Under the pieces are notes generated by a model. That model saw nothing but the letters and a program-made list of their open reading frames with translations, searched no databases and was not told the origin of the DNA. Of a stretch of DNA of 64,000 nt, positions 54,378 to 63,582 are shown one piece after another (the stretch's first letter is position 1; each line of letters opens with the position of its first letter). Position numbers and translations under genes: made by a program. The DNA comes from Natronolimnobius sp. AArcel1 (lineage in GTDB: Archaea; Halobacteriota; Halobacteria; Halobacteriales; Natrialbaceae), in contig NZ_JAAKXY010000003.1 of the NCBI RefSeq assembly GCF_011043775.1, forward strand, positions 620,001-684,000, written 5' to 3'.

Positions 54378-54821
54378 CTACACGTCAGGCTGACGATCCG
54401 GATCTGCACCGAGATCAGCGTTCGAGACGATCTGTGCGCCGGGTTCTGAGAGATCAACAGTGACGTCGCCAGGGACCGCTTTGCTGATCTCGTCGACGTT
54501 GCCCGCGAGCACAGTTAGAATATCGTCAGGGTTGGCGTACAGCAGCATGTTCCCGTCCTGGCCTTCAGCGACGAGTTGGGTGTCGTTGAGGACGATCTGG
54601 TTGTTCTGAATCGTCGCTGCGACGACGGGTAGTGCCTCGGGTTTCCCCTGTTCGTCGTCGCGAACTCGGCGGATATGGACCGCATCCAGGTCGAGAACGT
54701 CCTTGTGCTCTTTGATCCGCTCGGCGCAGTTGACCATATCCTGAAGCAGCGCCGACTTGTGGTGTCCGCCGCCGTGTTCGCCATCGAGACAGTGCTGGCA
54801 GACGCGGAGTTCGATTCGCAT
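54378..54821 (-). CDS. conserved haloarchaeal protein with Cys/His-rich N-terminus
   Basis: A 147-residue soluble protein. It begins MRIELRVCQHCLDGEHGGGHHK, with CQHC and three His nearby, a possible metal site. The rest is alpha/beta with an acidic C-terminus. No family recognised. It is convergent with the MFS gene. Confidence 0.6.
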   Translation of the reverse strand: MRIELRVCQHCLDGEHGGGHHKSALLQDMVNCAERIKEHKDVLDLDAVHIRRVRDDEQGKPEALPVVAATIQNNQIVLNDTQLVAEGQDGNMLLYANPDDILTVLAGNVDEISKAVPGDVTVDLSEPGAQIVSNADLGADPDRQPDV

Positions 54822-55030
54822 TGGCCCACCGTTCTCGCTCGAGACCGATGAGAATTCCGCTTCGACCCGTCGTAAGTCGCGCTTCTTTCTGCCGCGGCGC
54901 GTCCGTCGACGGCAAGATGTTCGCTTTCACTCACAACGGCTGATCTGTCCGTTCACGGCACGGATCTCTCTCTCTCTCTCGAGAGACACGCCGTTCGGGG
55001 GTAATAACATCATCCGCAGTACCCAGTACA

Positions 55031-56275
55031 ATGAAACGGATTCGGCTCGGAACGGTAGTACACGAGGCGATTACGATTCCACCGACTGACCGAACCCGAC
55101 GGACGATGCTTGCGAGTACGGCAACAGTCGGCACGCTCGCGGTCGCCGGCTGTCTCAGCGTCCTCGACGAAACGGACAGCGACGACCCCTTCGAGGTCGA
55201 GACGGTCTCTGACGACCTCGCGTACCCGTGGTCGATTACCGTCGTTCCGGACGACGACCGGTTGCTGGTGACCGAACGCGAGGGCACTCTCACACTCATC
55301 GACCGATCCGACGGGAGCCTCGAGTCCGTCGACGGTGTCCCCGACGTTCACGCGGAGGGACAGGGCGGCCTCCTCGACGCGGCGCTTCACCCCGAATTTC
55401 CCGACGATCCCTGGGTCTACCTGACCTACGCCGCGACGAACGACGACGGCGAGTCCACCACACACCTTGGCCGGGGACAACTCGAACTCGACGCGGACGA
55501 TCCCGGCCTCGAGTCGTTCGAGGAACTCCATGTCGCCGAGCCGTTCGTCAACTCGAACGGCCACTACGGTTCGCGGGTCGTCTTCGGCGAGGATGGAGCG
55601 GTCTACGTGACCACGGGTGACCGCCAATCCAAAGACTTCGGGCCGGACCACGTCTCACAGGACGCGACGAACGAACTCGGTGCGACGTTGCGCCTCGAGC
55701 CAGATGGTTCGATTCCCGATGACAACCCGTTCGTCGATGGTGCGGGTGACGACGAGGCCTTCGCGGACGCGATCTACACCTACGGCCACCGGAACGTCCA
55801 GGGGATGACCGTCCATCCCGAGACTGGCGATCTCTGGCAGAGTGAACACGGCGAGGAAGACGGCGACGAACTCAACATTCTCGAGAGTGGCGAGAACTAC
55901 GGCTGGCCGGTCACTCACACCGGCTGCGAGTACGGAACGGACGACCCCGTCGGTGAGCGGCCCCAAGAGCGCGAGGACGTGGTCGATCCAGTCTACTACT
56001 GGGAGTGCAACAGCGGCGGCTTCCCGCCGGCCGGCATGACCTTCTACGAGGGCGATTCATTCTCCGACTGGGAGGGCGATCTGTTCGTCGGCAACCTGGC
56101 CGGCGAGTACCTCGGTCGCTTCACCGTTGACGGGACCGATGTTGAGGAGCAGTCGCCGCTGCTCGAGGACCGTGGCTGGCGAATCCGGGACGTTGACGTC
56201 GATTCAGAGACCGGTGAGCTCTACGTAGCAGTCGACGACGCGGACGGGCCACTCGTCAGGCTTCTTCCGGAATAG
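55031..56275 (+). CDS. PQQ-dependent sugar dehydrogenase-like (GSDH) lipoprotein
   Basis: A 414-residue six-bladed beta-propeller of the glucose/sorbosone dehydrogenase family (soluble PQQ-glucose dehydrogenase, Aldose sugar dehydrogenase). RTRRTML plus hydrophobic stretch and VAGC (about Cys38) indicate a Tat lipoprotein. Family landmarks: LAYPWSITVVPDDDRLLVTER, GGLLDAALHPEF, YGHRNVQGMTVHP, WQSEHGEEDGDELN (Asp/Glu metal and substrate-binding loop), and FPPAGMTFYEG. PQQ synthesis genes are not in the window, so the cofactor is assumed. A (CT)n run lies in its upstream region. Confidence 0.87.
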   Translation: MKRIRLGTVVHEAITIPPTDRTRRTMLASTATVGTLAVAGCLSVLDETDSDDPFEVETVSDDLAYPWSITVVPDDDRLLVTEREGTLTLIDRSDGSLESVDGVPDVHAEGQGGLLDAALHPEFPDDPWVYLTYAATNDDGESTTHLGRGQLELDADDPGLESFEELHVAEPFVNSNGHYGSRVVFGEDGAVYVTTGDRQSKDFGPDHVSQDATNELGATLRLEPDGSIPDDNPFVDGAGDDEAFADAIYTYGHRNVQGMTVHPETGDLWQSEHGEEDGDELNILESGENYGWPVTHTGCEYGTDDPVGERPQEREDVVDPVYYWECNSGGFPPAGMTFYEGDSFSDWEGDLFVGNLAGEYLGRFTVDGTDVEEQSPLLEDRGWRIRDVDVDSETGELYVAVDDADGPLVRLLPE

Positions 56276-56396
56276 TGACCATTGGACACGCATTCGAAAA
56301 ATCGCCCGACGAAGTCATGATCGAAACGCATGTTCGATTGTAACTCCAAATCCTTTTGGAAAACGGCTCAAGCAAGCTGCCCCCGAACAGCGGGCT

Positions 56397-56585
56397 ATGT
56401 TCACAGACAAAGAGTCCGCCGAGCAGGAACCGCCACGCCAGTACCTCGTGAAGTGCGACGGCTGTGCGTTCGAACAATCGGTCGACGGACGCGACGAAGC
56501 GGCGACGGTCGGAAACGATCACCGCCGCAAGACCGAACACGACGTTATCGCGGTGGAGATGCCGCCGTCGGTCGGCTCCTCGTAG
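56397..56585 (+). CDS. small Cys/His protein
   Basis: A 62-residue protein. CDGCAFEQSV...NDHRRKTEHDV gives a C-x2-C...H...H pattern that could bind one zinc ion, similar to several haloarchaeal microproteins. The start is the ATG at 56397. No family name is certain. Convergent with the MBL gene. Confidence 0.6.
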   Translation: MFTDKESAEQEPPRQYLVKCDGCAFEQSVDGRDEAATVGNDHRRKTEHDVIAVEMPPSVGSS

Positions 56586-56666
56586 CCGCCAGTGCCGTTT
56601 GGAGCGCCCGTTTCCGCAGCGACGTTCCCCAGCACCGCAGCTGTCACATCTTCCGTTGCTTCTCTC

Positions 56667-57356
56667 TCACTCACCGCTCGAGCGCTCGGCAATCGCCGCG
56701 ATTCGTGCCGTTCCTTCTTCGACGTAGCCGCCGTGATAGCAGACGACGCCGTCAATCTCGAGGGTTGCAAGGTCGGCGACGGACTCGAGTGCGCGGTCCA
56801 TATCGGGCGTGAACTCGGGTTTTGGGCCTGCAAGGGCGGTGTCGCCGTCTGCAACCAGCGCATCACCAGCAAGCAGCAAGCCAGTGTCCGGGAAGTACAG
56901 CGAGACGTGACCGGGCGAATGCCCTGGCGTCTCGAGGACCTCCATCGGTCCAGCCAGCGTCGGAATTCGGCTTCCATCCGTTAACTCGAGGTCGACGCCG
57001 ACCGGCGGATACCGTTCGCCGTCGCCCTTGAGCGGATCGCGCTCGCCCGTAATGTACGGCGCTTCGGCAGGGTGGGTCGCGACGGCCGCATCCGTGTGCT
57101 CGAGCAGGTCGGCGAGGCCGCCCGCGTGGTCGGCGTCGTGATGCGTGAGAACGACGAGCCAGATATCTGTGAGTTCGTAGCCGAGACTTCGGAGGTGCGT
57201 CCGAAGGGAGTCGACCGCGCCCTCGGGCCCGACGTCGATCAGGACGAGGCCGCGGTCGCTCTCGACGAGCGTTGGCGTGACTGTGAGCTCGTGGCCACCG
57301 TGGTCGACCGTGAACGGAAGCGTATGCAGGCCGGGTCCATCGTCTTGCTCTGACAT
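56667..57356 (-). CDS. MBL-fold metallo-hydrolase
   Basis: A 229-residue metallo-beta-lactamase-fold hydrolase. The metal motif THHDADH is at 71-77, followed by HPAEAPYI, GHSPGHVSLYF (about 143-153; third His), GDALV (Asp bridge) and CYHGG at the end (last His). All ligands of a dinuclear site are present. It belongs to the glyoxalase II-like/small-hydrolase branch; the substrate is unknown. Confidence 0.88.
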   Translation of the reverse strand: MSEQDDGPGLHTLPFTVDHGGHELTVTPTLVESDRGLVLIDVGPEGAVDSLRTHLRSLGYELTDIWLVVLTHHDADHAGGLADLLEHTDAAVATHPAEAPYITGERDPLKGDGERYPPVGVDLELTDGSRIPTLAGPMEVLETPGHSPGHVSLYFPDTGLLLAGDALVADGDTALAGPKPEFTPDMDRALESVADLATLEIDGVVCYHGGYVEEGTARIAAIAERSSGE

Positions 57357-57490
57357 GGGTGCCCGTTCGGCTGCAATCGAAAAAGGCTGTAGGGTTCGAC
57401 GTTCCTGCGGATTGCTATCCAGGCCACTCGAACAACGCTGCGCACGACAATCGTAGAAGCGACTGACTGTGTCACGCCTCAGTCAGAACA

Positions 57491-58687
57491 CTACTCGAGG
57501 ACGGCTCTGAACGCCTGATTGAAGTCCCCGATCAGGTCGTCGACGTGTTCGATCCCGACGGAGACGCGAATCAAGCTATCAGAGAGGCCGGCCTCGAGTC
57601 GTTCCTCGCGTGGAATCGCGGCGTGAGTCATCGGTGCGGGCTGTTCGATCAGGCTCTCGACGCCGCCGAGACTCTCTGCGAGTGTGAACACCTCGGTGTT
57701 CGAGACGACCTCGCTTGCCTCCTCGAGACTCGCGTCGAGTTCGAAACTGAGCATGCCACCGAAATCGCGCATCTGCTCGGCGGCGATGTCGTGACCCGGA
57801 TGCGACTCGAGGCCGGGGTAGTAGACGCGCTCAACGACGGGGTGGTCCTCGAGCCACGCCGCGATCTGGTTCGCGTTCTCGCAGTGGCGATCCATCCGCA
57901 CGGGGAGCGTTTTCGTCCCGCGGAGGACGAGAAAGCTCTCGAAGGGGCCGGGCGTCGCGCCCACGGCGTTCTGGTAGAACCCAAAGCGCTCGTCGAGGTC
58001 GGCGTCGTTCGTCAACAGCGCGCCGCCGACTACATCGGAGTGGCCGCCGAGATACTTCGTCAGCGAGTGCGAGACGATATCCGCGCCCAACTCGAGCGGT
58101 TGCTGCAGATATGGGGTCGCGAACGTGTTATCGATTGCACACAGCGCGTCGTGTGCGTGAGCAATTTCGGCTGCCCCTTCGATATCGACAATCGACAGGA
58201 GTGGGTTTGTTGGCGTCTCGAGCCAGAGCAACCCCGTCTCCTCGCGGAAGGCGTCCTCGATGGCCTCGAGGTCGGTCATATCGACGAACGAAAACTCGAG
58301 GTCGTAGTCTTCGTAGACTTGCGTAAAGAGGCGATGCGTGCCGCCATAGACGTCGTTTCCCGTCACGACGTGGTCGCCCGACTCGAGCAGGTTGAGCACG
58401 GTGTTGATCGAGGCCATTCCGCTAGCGAACGCACGGCCGTAGTCAGCGTTCTCGAGGGCAGCGAGGTTTGCCTCGAGGTCCGTGCGCGTGGGATTACCGG
58501 TGCGAGAGTATTCGTAGCCGCGGTGCTCGCCCGGTGCGTCCTGCTCGTAGGTCGAGTTGGCATGAATTGGTGTCATCAGCGCGCCGGTCTCGGGGTCAGG
58601 TTCCTGCCCAGCATGAATTGAGCGCGTTTCGAACCGGTAGTCGTCGCCTCGAGTGCCGTCGGCTGGGCTGGCGGGCTCGTCGTCCAT
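57491..58687 (-). CDS. trans-sulfuration PLP enzyme (cystathionine gamma-synthase/lyase family)
   Basis: A 398-residue Cys/Met metabolism PLP enzyme. [11 protein letters not shown] (about 58-68) is the phosphate/PLP contact and [17 protein letters not shown] holds the Schiff-base Lys at K211. The C-terminal SLGGVESL and [12 protein letters not shown] blocks are intact. It may act as cystathionine gamma-synthase, gamma-lyase or O-acetylhomoserine sulfhydrylase; sequence alone does not separate them. The ATG is at 58687; the frame is open further upstream. Confidence 0.9.
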   Translation of the reverse strand: MDDEPASPADGTRGDDYRFETRSIHAGQEPDPETGALMTPIHANSTYEQDAPGEHRGYEYSRTGNPTRTDLEANLAALENADYGRAFASGMASINTVLNLLESGDHVVTGNDVYGGTHRLFTQVYEDYDLEFSFVDMTDLEAIEDAFREETGLLWLETPTNPLLSIVDIEGAAEIAHAHDALCAIDNTFATPYLQQPLELGADIVSHSLTKYLGGHSDVVGGALLTNDADLDERFGFYQNAVGATPGPFESFLVLRGTKTLPVRMDRHCENANQIAAWLEDHPVVERVYYPGLESHPGHDIAAEQMRDFGGMLSFELDASLEEASEVVSNTEVFTLAESLGGVESLIEQPAPMTHAAIPREERLEAGLSDSLIRVSVGIEHVDDLIGDFNQAFRAVLE

Positions 58688-58771
58688 GCCTATACCAACG
58701 CTGGCACCGCACGTTATGTTTGTCCCGCAGCGCGCTCGAGAGCGTTCCCACCGATTTAAAACTGCATGATA

Positions 58772-58780
58772 ATTATATAT
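58772..58780 (+). promoter_or_regulatory. TATA box of the rubrerythrin-like gene
   Basis: ATTATATAT lies 25-33 nt before the ATG at 58805, implying a leaderless message. On the other strand TTTTAAAT (58754-58761) may serve the trans-sulfuration gene. Confidence 0.55.
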
Positions 58781-58804
58781 GGTCTCAAGACGAAGCGTTT
58801 TGCT

Positions 58805-58960
58805 ATGCCGCACGATCAAGACGTCGAAGGCGACACGTCGAAGATTTCCTCCGAATACGAGTGCATGCAATGTGGGCGAATCGTCACGGCGCGGACGAAT
58901 CCCGGCGAATGTGAGGAGTGTGGTGGTGACTTCCAGAACCGGGCAAAATCGATCGAATAA
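58805..58960 (+). CDS. rubrerythrin-like small zinc/iron-ribbon protein
   Basis: A 51-residue protein with two knuckles, CMQCG and CEECGG, spaced as in a rubredoxin-like domain, ending DFQNRAKSIE. It matches the short 'rubrerythrin-like' haloarchaeal proteins (DUF7129-like, from memory). The start is the ATG at 58805. It may bind Zn or Fe. Confidence 0.72.
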   Translation: MPHDQDVEGDTSKISSEYECMQCGRIVTARTNPGECEECGGDFQNRAKSIE

Positions 58961-59069
58961 GTGCTTGAGCAGGCTGTGCTGTACCGCGTCCCAACTGCAT
59001 CAGTTCACATTGACGTTTGATCGACAGTACCGACCATATCTTCATACGGGATGTCAACGACCGATCCAT

Positions 59070-59444
59070 ATGGAACGACCATGGAAACGAATCGCGCTTG
59101 ATGCCGTCGCTGGACTCACTGCAGTGGTCGCTGCACAGCAACTGCGTCACGTCACGGAAGCATCACCAAATCCCGAAGGGGTCGAACTCCGCCCGCGCTG
59201 GGCGCTCGTGGGCGCACTCTCGAGTATCGGCTGGGGGTACGCGTCGGACGCCGACATCGGCGGCCTCCGCCGGAGTCGACTCCGCCGTGGTGTCGTTGCC
59301 GTCTCCTGGGGCGCACTCTCGTACCGACTGCAACCGAGCGATAGCTCGACGACGTACAGCGTGGCCCTCGGCAACGGCATCGGGACGCTCGCCTATCGGT
59401 TCTGGTTCGGCGTCGTTCGCCCTCGACCCGGCGGGGCCAAGTGA
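59070..59444 (+). CDS. conserved membrane-associated protein of unknown function
   Basis: A 124-residue basic and weakly hydrophobic protein (about three marginal membrane segments), with WRxxLDAVAGLTAVV near the N-terminus and GWGYASDAD in the middle. No family recognised. It precedes the L21e gene by 66 bp. Confidence 0.55.
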   Translation: MERPWKRIALDAVAGLTAVVAAQQLRHVTEASPNPEGVELRPRWALVGALSSIGWGYASDADIGGLRRSRLRRGVVAVSWGALSYRLQPSDSSTTYSVALGNGIGTLAYRFWFGVVRPRPGGAK

Positions 59445-59510
59445 CCAGTGCGCTGACGAAGCCGGAACGTGCGTTTTATAACGCTCTCCAAGTAAGAGGG
59501 TCGTACGACT

Positions 59511-59819
59511 ATGCCGAACTCTAATGGCCCACGCCAAGGAACCCGACGAAAGCTTTCGAACGCACCTCGAGACCGCGGTTCCTCGCCACCACAGCGAGCG
59601 ATTCAGGAATACGAAGAGGGCGAAAAAGTCCACCTCAAGATTGACCCAAGCGTTCACAAGGGTCGATTCCACCCGCGCTTCGACGGTCTGACCGGCGAAG
59701 TCATCGGCAAACAGGGCAACGCGTTCAAAGTTGAGATCAACGACGGCGGCAAAGACAAGATTCTGATCGTCACCGCCGCACACATGCGCGCACAAGACCG
59801 CGCCGAAGATCGGGTCTAA
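59511..59819 (+). CDS. rpl21e: 50S ribosomal protein L21e
   Basis: A 102-residue large-subunit protein. [37 protein letters not shown] and VTAAHMRAQ are L21e landmarks. TTTTATAA about 30-40 nt upstream is the likely TATA box. It starts the cluster L21e-RpoF-DUF655-RsmA, an arrangement conserved in euryarchaea. Confidence 0.95.
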   Translation: MPNSNGPRQGTRRKLSNAPRDRGSSPPQRAIQEYEEGEKVHLKIDPSVHKGRFHPRFDGLTGEVIGKQGNAFKVEINDGGKDKILIVTAAHMRAQDRAEDRV

Positions 59820-59835
59820 CCACGGCTCACTCACG

Positions 59836-60192
59836 ATGACGATCTTCAAAGAGATCGTCGACGAGGAGTTTCTCACCGTCTCCGAAACGAAGGAACTTCT
59901 CGCCGACATCGAAGCCGAACGCGCACTGGATGAGGACCGCGAGCTGCCGTACGAACTCGCGCGTGCGATTGAGCACGCAAACCGGTTTACCGCACTCGAG
60001 CCTGAGGAGGCCCAACAACTGGTCGACGACCTGCAGGAGCTCGAGAAGGTCGACGAGCCAACGGCGTACAAAATCACGAATCTCCTGCCACGAAATCGAG
60101 ACGAACTCCGATCCGTGTACTCACAGCAGCGGTACACGCTCTCGGGCGACGAACTCGATGACATTCTCAACGTCGTCGCGAAGTACGCCTGA
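59836..60192 (+). CDS. rpoF: DNA-directed RNA polymerase subunit F (Rpb4)
   Basis: A 118-residue archaeal Rpb4 homologue that forms the stalk of RNA polymerase with RpoE. It begins MTIFKEIVDEEFLTVSETKELL and is all helical, with a C-terminal HRDC-like part (NLLPRNRDELRSVYSQQR). It is 16 bp downstream of rpl21e, and the two are certainly cotranscribed. Confidence 0.93.
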   Translation: MTIFKEIVDEEFLTVSETKELLADIEAERALDEDRELPYELARAIEHANRFTALEPEEAQQLVDDLQELEKVDEPTAYKITNLLPRNRDELRSVYSQQRYTLSGDELDDILNVVAKYA

Positions 60193-60231
60193 CAACGCTT
60201 TCGGTTGCTGATCGGGGCGTCCGGGCCGACT

Positions 60232-60240
60232 CTTTAAGTA
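60232..60240 (+). promoter_or_regulatory. TATA box of the DUF655 gene
   Basis: CTTTAAGTA, 24-32 nt before the ATG at 60264, suggests an internal leaderless promoter within the cluster. Confidence 0.5.
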
Positions 60241-60263
60241 CGACGTACACGTATCCGAAGGCA

Positions 60264-60848
60264 ATGAGCGAAGCCGACAGCGACGGGACGGACGTTCGAC
60301 GCGCGGTCGTGTTGGATTACCTTGCACATGGTCTGTCGGACGATGGGCGACCACAGTATGAGAAGTCACCGGCAGGCTATGCCCTTGGAATCGAGGATTT
60401 CGCCCTCTACCAGGTTGCTTTCGATGAGGATGAGCGCCTTACAATCGGGAGCGAAGTCGTCGTCTCGCCACCGAGCGAGCGATCTGTTGTCACGGAGTGC
60501 CAACAGGTCGAGTACGGCGCCCTCTCATCGGGTGCCCAGTCCGAACTCGAGTACGTCGTCCAGGACTTAGTCGAGGAGAACGAACAGCGCTTCGTCGATT
60601 TCTACAACGATGCCCAGCCGATTACGCTGCGACTCCACCAACTCAACCTCCTGCCTGGCATCGGGAAGAAGCTCCGTAACGGCATCTTAGACGAGCGAAA
60701 ACGGAAGCCATTCGAGAGCTTCGATGAACTCTCCGAGCGCGTCTCTGGGCTGCACGACCCAGATGAAGTGCTCGTCGAGCGCATTCTCGAGGAGTTACAA
60801 GACGACGATCTGAAGTACCAGACGTTCGTCGGCCAACAAGATCAGTAG
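60264..60848 (+). CDS. DUF655 (HhH-containing RNA-binding) protein
   Basis: A 194-residue archaeal DUF655 protein. An N-terminal OB-like beta domain carries DYLAHGLSDD and VVVSPPSERSVV. A C-terminal helix-hairpin-helix region (about 120-190) carries RLHQLNLLPGIGKKL and PFESFDELSERV. It lies in its conserved place between rpoF and rsmA, separated from rsmA here by a usp gene. It is likely to bind nucleic acid; function not established. Confidence 0.88.
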   Translation: MSEADSDGTDVRRAVVLDYLAHGLSDDGRPQYEKSPAGYALGIEDFALYQVAFDEDERLTIGSEVVVSPPSERSVVTECQQVEYGALSSGAQSELEYVVQDLVEENEQRFVDFYNDAQPITLRLHQLNLLPGIGKKLRNGILDERKRKPFESFDELSERVSGLHDPDEVLVERILEELQDDDLKYQTFVGQQDQ

Positions 60849-60894
60849 TCCAGTGAACGGACACTAGAACGCTCTGTTATTGGTTGATCCAGTA

Positions 60895-60902
60895 CATTTA
60901 AG
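60895..60902 (+). promoter_or_regulatory. TATA box of the inserted usp gene
   Basis: CATTTAAG lies 25-32 nt before the ATG at 60927, giving the usp gene its own leaderless promoter. Confidence 0.5.
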
Positions 60903-60926
60903 AAGCCAGGAACTGAAAGAAGTATT

Positions 60927-61403
60927 ATGATTGAGACGATTCTCCTTGCGATTGGACCGGGCGATAGCGACCGCGTTGACTCGCTTGTCAATCAGACGGC
61001 TGCCGTTGCCGGGCCAACAGAAGCCACCGTCGTACTGGCACACATCATCGAGCCCGACGAGTACGAAAACGAGGTCCACAACTACCACGATGCCATCGAC
61101 CAGATGGGCATCGACCTCGAGAACCGCAACCTCACACCGGAGACGCTCGCAAAGGAGACTGAACCGATCGGCGAAATCACGAAGCGACTGGATGAGGCAG
61201 ACATCGAGGTCGACATCCGCGCCGGCGTCGGCGACCGAGCCGAAGAGATCGTCGACCTCGCAGACGAGATCGATGCGGACAACCTTATCGTCGGTGGCCG
61301 CAAGCGCTCGCCGACTGGCAAGGCAGTCTTCGGCAGCACGGCACAGCGTGTGCTGTTGACTGCGCCGTGTCCAGTCACCTACGTCCGCAGCGGAACGATC
61401 TAA
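60927..61403 (+). CDS. UspA-family protein inside the L21e-RsmA cluster
   Basis: A 158-residue Usp protein starting MIETILLAIGPGDSDRVD and ending with [16 protein letters not shown] and PCPVTYVRS. The ATP-binding loop is intact. It is a close paralogue of the usp gene at 21410. Its place between DUF655 and rsmA, with its own TATA box, looks like an insertion into a conserved information-processing cluster. Confidence 0.88.
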   Translation: MIETILLAIGPGDSDRVDSLVNQTAAVAGPTEATVVLAHIIEPDEYENEVHNYHDAIDQMGIDLENRNLTPETLAKETEPIGEITKRLDEADIEVDIRAGVGDRAEEIVDLADEIDADNLIVGGRKRSPTGKAVFGSTAQRVLLTAPCPVTYVRSGTI

Positions 61404-61486
61404 CGACCGACGACCACAGATTTTGTCTCGCCACTGCTGCGTTCCGAGACGCTGGGCTTACACTACCTCACCTCGAATCGCCGGCA

Positions 61487-62323
61487 ATGAGAGATCCCGA
61501 TGCGCTGATCGCCCGGGCGGGTGTCCGCGGCGATCCGGACCGTGACCAGCACTTTCTCGTCGACGACCGCGTTCTGGACCGGCTACCAACCTACCTCGAG
61601 GACCTCGAGGTCGACACGAGCCATCTGCTCGAGATCGGTGGCGGGACGGGCGCGCTCACCGACCGACTGCTTGCGATTGCTGACGAAGTAACCGTTATCG
61701 AACGCGACCGGACACTCGCCGCGTTTCTCGAGGAGGAGTTTCGTGACGAGATTGAGGCGGGGCAACTGACGGTGATCGAGGGCGACGCCCTCGAGGCCGA
61801 TCTGCCGGATTTCACGGCGTCAGTCTCGAATCTTCCCTACGGCGTTTCGAGTGAGATCACCTTCCGATTACTTCCGGAAGGGCGCCCGCTCGTGTTGATG
61901 TTCCAGCAGGAGTTCGCCGAGCGGATGGTCGCCGAGTCCGGAACCAGTGAGTACGGGCGGCTGTCCGTGTCGACCCAGCACTATGCGGATGTTGAACTCG
62001 TCGAGTCGATTCCGAAGGAAGCGTTTTCGCCAGCGCCGGCTGTCCAGAGTGCAGTCATTCGTGCAGTGCCTCGAAAACCCGACTACGAGGTCGATGACGA
62101 GGAATTCTTCCTCCGATTCGTCAAGGCGCTCTTTACGCAACGCCGGAAGACGATCCGCAACGCGATTCGGAACACGGCCCACATCTCGAATCTCGAGGAG
62201 CCAGAGGCAGTCGTCGAGGCGGCTGACGACGACATCCTCCAGAAGCGGGCTGATGCGATGGCGCCCGCAGAGTTCGCGGCGCTTGCGCAGTTGGCGCTCG
62301 AGGTCGGCGAGCCGACGACATAA
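61487..62323 (+). CDS. rsmA: 16S rRNA dimethyladenosine transferase (RsmA/KsgA/Dim1)
   Basis: A 278-residue SAM-dependent methylase that dimethylates two adjacent adenines in the 3'-terminal hairpin of 16S rRNA. DQHFLVD (about 19-25), LEIGGGTGALT (SAM motif I, about 46-56), and NLPYGVSS (motif IV) are intact. The C-terminal helical domain has FVKALFTQRRKTIRNAI. The ATG at 61487 is the family start; upstream frame not conserved. Confidence 0.94.
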   Translation: MRDPDALIARAGVRGDPDRDQHFLVDDRVLDRLPTYLEDLEVDTSHLLEIGGGTGALTDRLLAIADEVTVIERDRTLAAFLEEEFRDEIEAGQLTVIEGDALEADLPDFTASVSNLPYGVSSEITFRLLPEGRPLVLMFQQEFAERMVAESGTSEYGRLSVSTQHYADVELVESIPKEAFSPAPAVQSAVIRAVPRKPDYEVDDEEFFLRFVKALFTQRRKTIRNAIRNTAHISNLEEPEAVVEAADDDILQKRADAMAPAEFAALAQLALEVGEPTT

Positions 62324-62421
62324 TCGGGATCGTGACGGTTCAAGCTGGTATACATAAGTCGCACTGATCGACGGATACTCAAGCCCCCGGGAACGAGAGA
62401 TGCGAGAGACGGAGACTCGCT

Positions 62422-63582
62422 ATGGATCTCGGAGTACTCGATTTCAACTGGCTCGCCGGGGTGACGGAGTCGACCGAGCAAAAAGTCGCCGTGACGCTCG
62501 CAGCTGCCGGTCTCTTGTTGATCGTCTTGTTCACCTACCGCCGGTTGCAATCGTGGGTGAGCGACCGGACACGGCCGCTGTACGGCGATATCGCCTCGAC
62601 GATCGTACTCATCGGGACCTGTCTGGTGTCGTTTTCGATTGTCGTCGGTGTCTGGGAGTGGACAGATGAGGTACAGAATCTCTCGGATCAGCACGATATC
62701 GGCGGCGAGGTCATTGCACAGGCGATTGTGACGTTCATCCTGGCTGTCGGCGCGTTGATCGTCACGCGGTTTATTAAGCGGATGATCGACGAGGTGTTCG
62801 ATACGGCGTCGACCGTGACCGATCACCAACGCGAAATCTCCCAGCGCATCTCACAGGTCATCATCTGGTCGGTCGCACTCATTATTATTCTCAGCGTCTG
62901 GGTTGAGGACCTCGGCGGCCTCCTCGTCGGTGCTGGTTTCCTCGGAATTGTCGTTGGGATGGCCGCCCAGCAGGTGCTCGGAACGATCCTCGCCGGGTTC
63001 GTCCTCATGTTCGCCAGACCGTTTGAAATCGGCGACTGGGTCGAAGTCGAGGGTCAGCAAGGAATCGTGACCGACATCTCGATTATCAACACACGTATCC
63101 GATCCTTTGACGGCGAATACATCATGGTCCCCAACGATGTCATCTCCTCAGAAATGGTCACGAACCGCTCGAGATTCGGGCGCTTACGCGTCGAAGTCGA
63201 TGTTGGCATCGACTACGAAAGCGACGTCGAGCGGGCAGCCGAACTCGCAGCAGACGCTGTTTCTGACCTCGAGGACCCGCTCTCGGCACCGGGAGCACAG
63301 GTCATCACCAAGGAGTTTGGTGATTCAGCGGTGGTCCTTGGCGTCCGATTCTGGATCGATAGCCCGAACGCACGCCAGTACACGGAGTCACGAACGGCGG
63401 CGATCAACGCGATCAAGGAGGCGTTCGACGAGGAAGGAATCAAGATTCCGTATCCACAGCGCGAACTGACTGGGCGAACCGAAACAAACGGGTTTCAGGT
63501 CACAACCCACGGTGCAGAACCGCCGTCCGAGGAGTCGACGGAGGGCCAAGAGCACCGCATGACCTCACCGGAGGGAGAGTAA
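62422..63582 (+). CDS. MscS-family mechanosensitive channel
   Basis: A 386-residue small-conductance mechanosensitive channel. Five hydrophobic segments span residues 20-195. The pore-lining helix with Gly/Ala repeats (GAGFLGIVVGMAAQQVLG) is at about 173-190. PFEIGDWVEVEGQQGIVTDISI opens the cytoplasmic beta domain (MscS signature) and VPNDVI follows. The tail is acidic. It opens on hypo-osmotic shock to release solutes. The stop codon TAA is immediately followed by the ATG of the methylase gene. Confidence 0.93.
   Translation: MDLGVLDFNWLAGVTESTEQKVAVTLAAAGLLLIVLFTYRRLQSWVSDRTRPLYGDIASTIVLIGTCLVSFSIVVGVWEWTDEVQNLSDQHDIGGEVIAQAIVTFILAVGALIVTRFIKRMIDEVFDTASTVTDHQREISQRISQVIIWSVALIIILSVWVEDLGGLLVGAGFLGIVVGMAAQQVLGTILAGFVLMFARPFEIGDWVEVEGQQGIVTDISIINTRIRSFDGEYIMVPNDVISSEMVTNRSRFGRLRVEVDVGIDYESDVERAAELAADAVSDLEDPLSAPGAQVITKEFGDSAVVLGVRFWIDSPNARQYTESRTAAINAIKEAFDEEGIKIPYPQRELTGRTETNGFQVTTHGAEPPSEESTEGQEHRMTSPEGE

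Noticed and set aside
54964-54982. CT dinucleotide run upstream of the sugar dehydrogenase
   Set aside because: Short simple repeat (about eight units) with no partner sequence; may be chance or a promoter-proximal tract, not enough to call a functional element.
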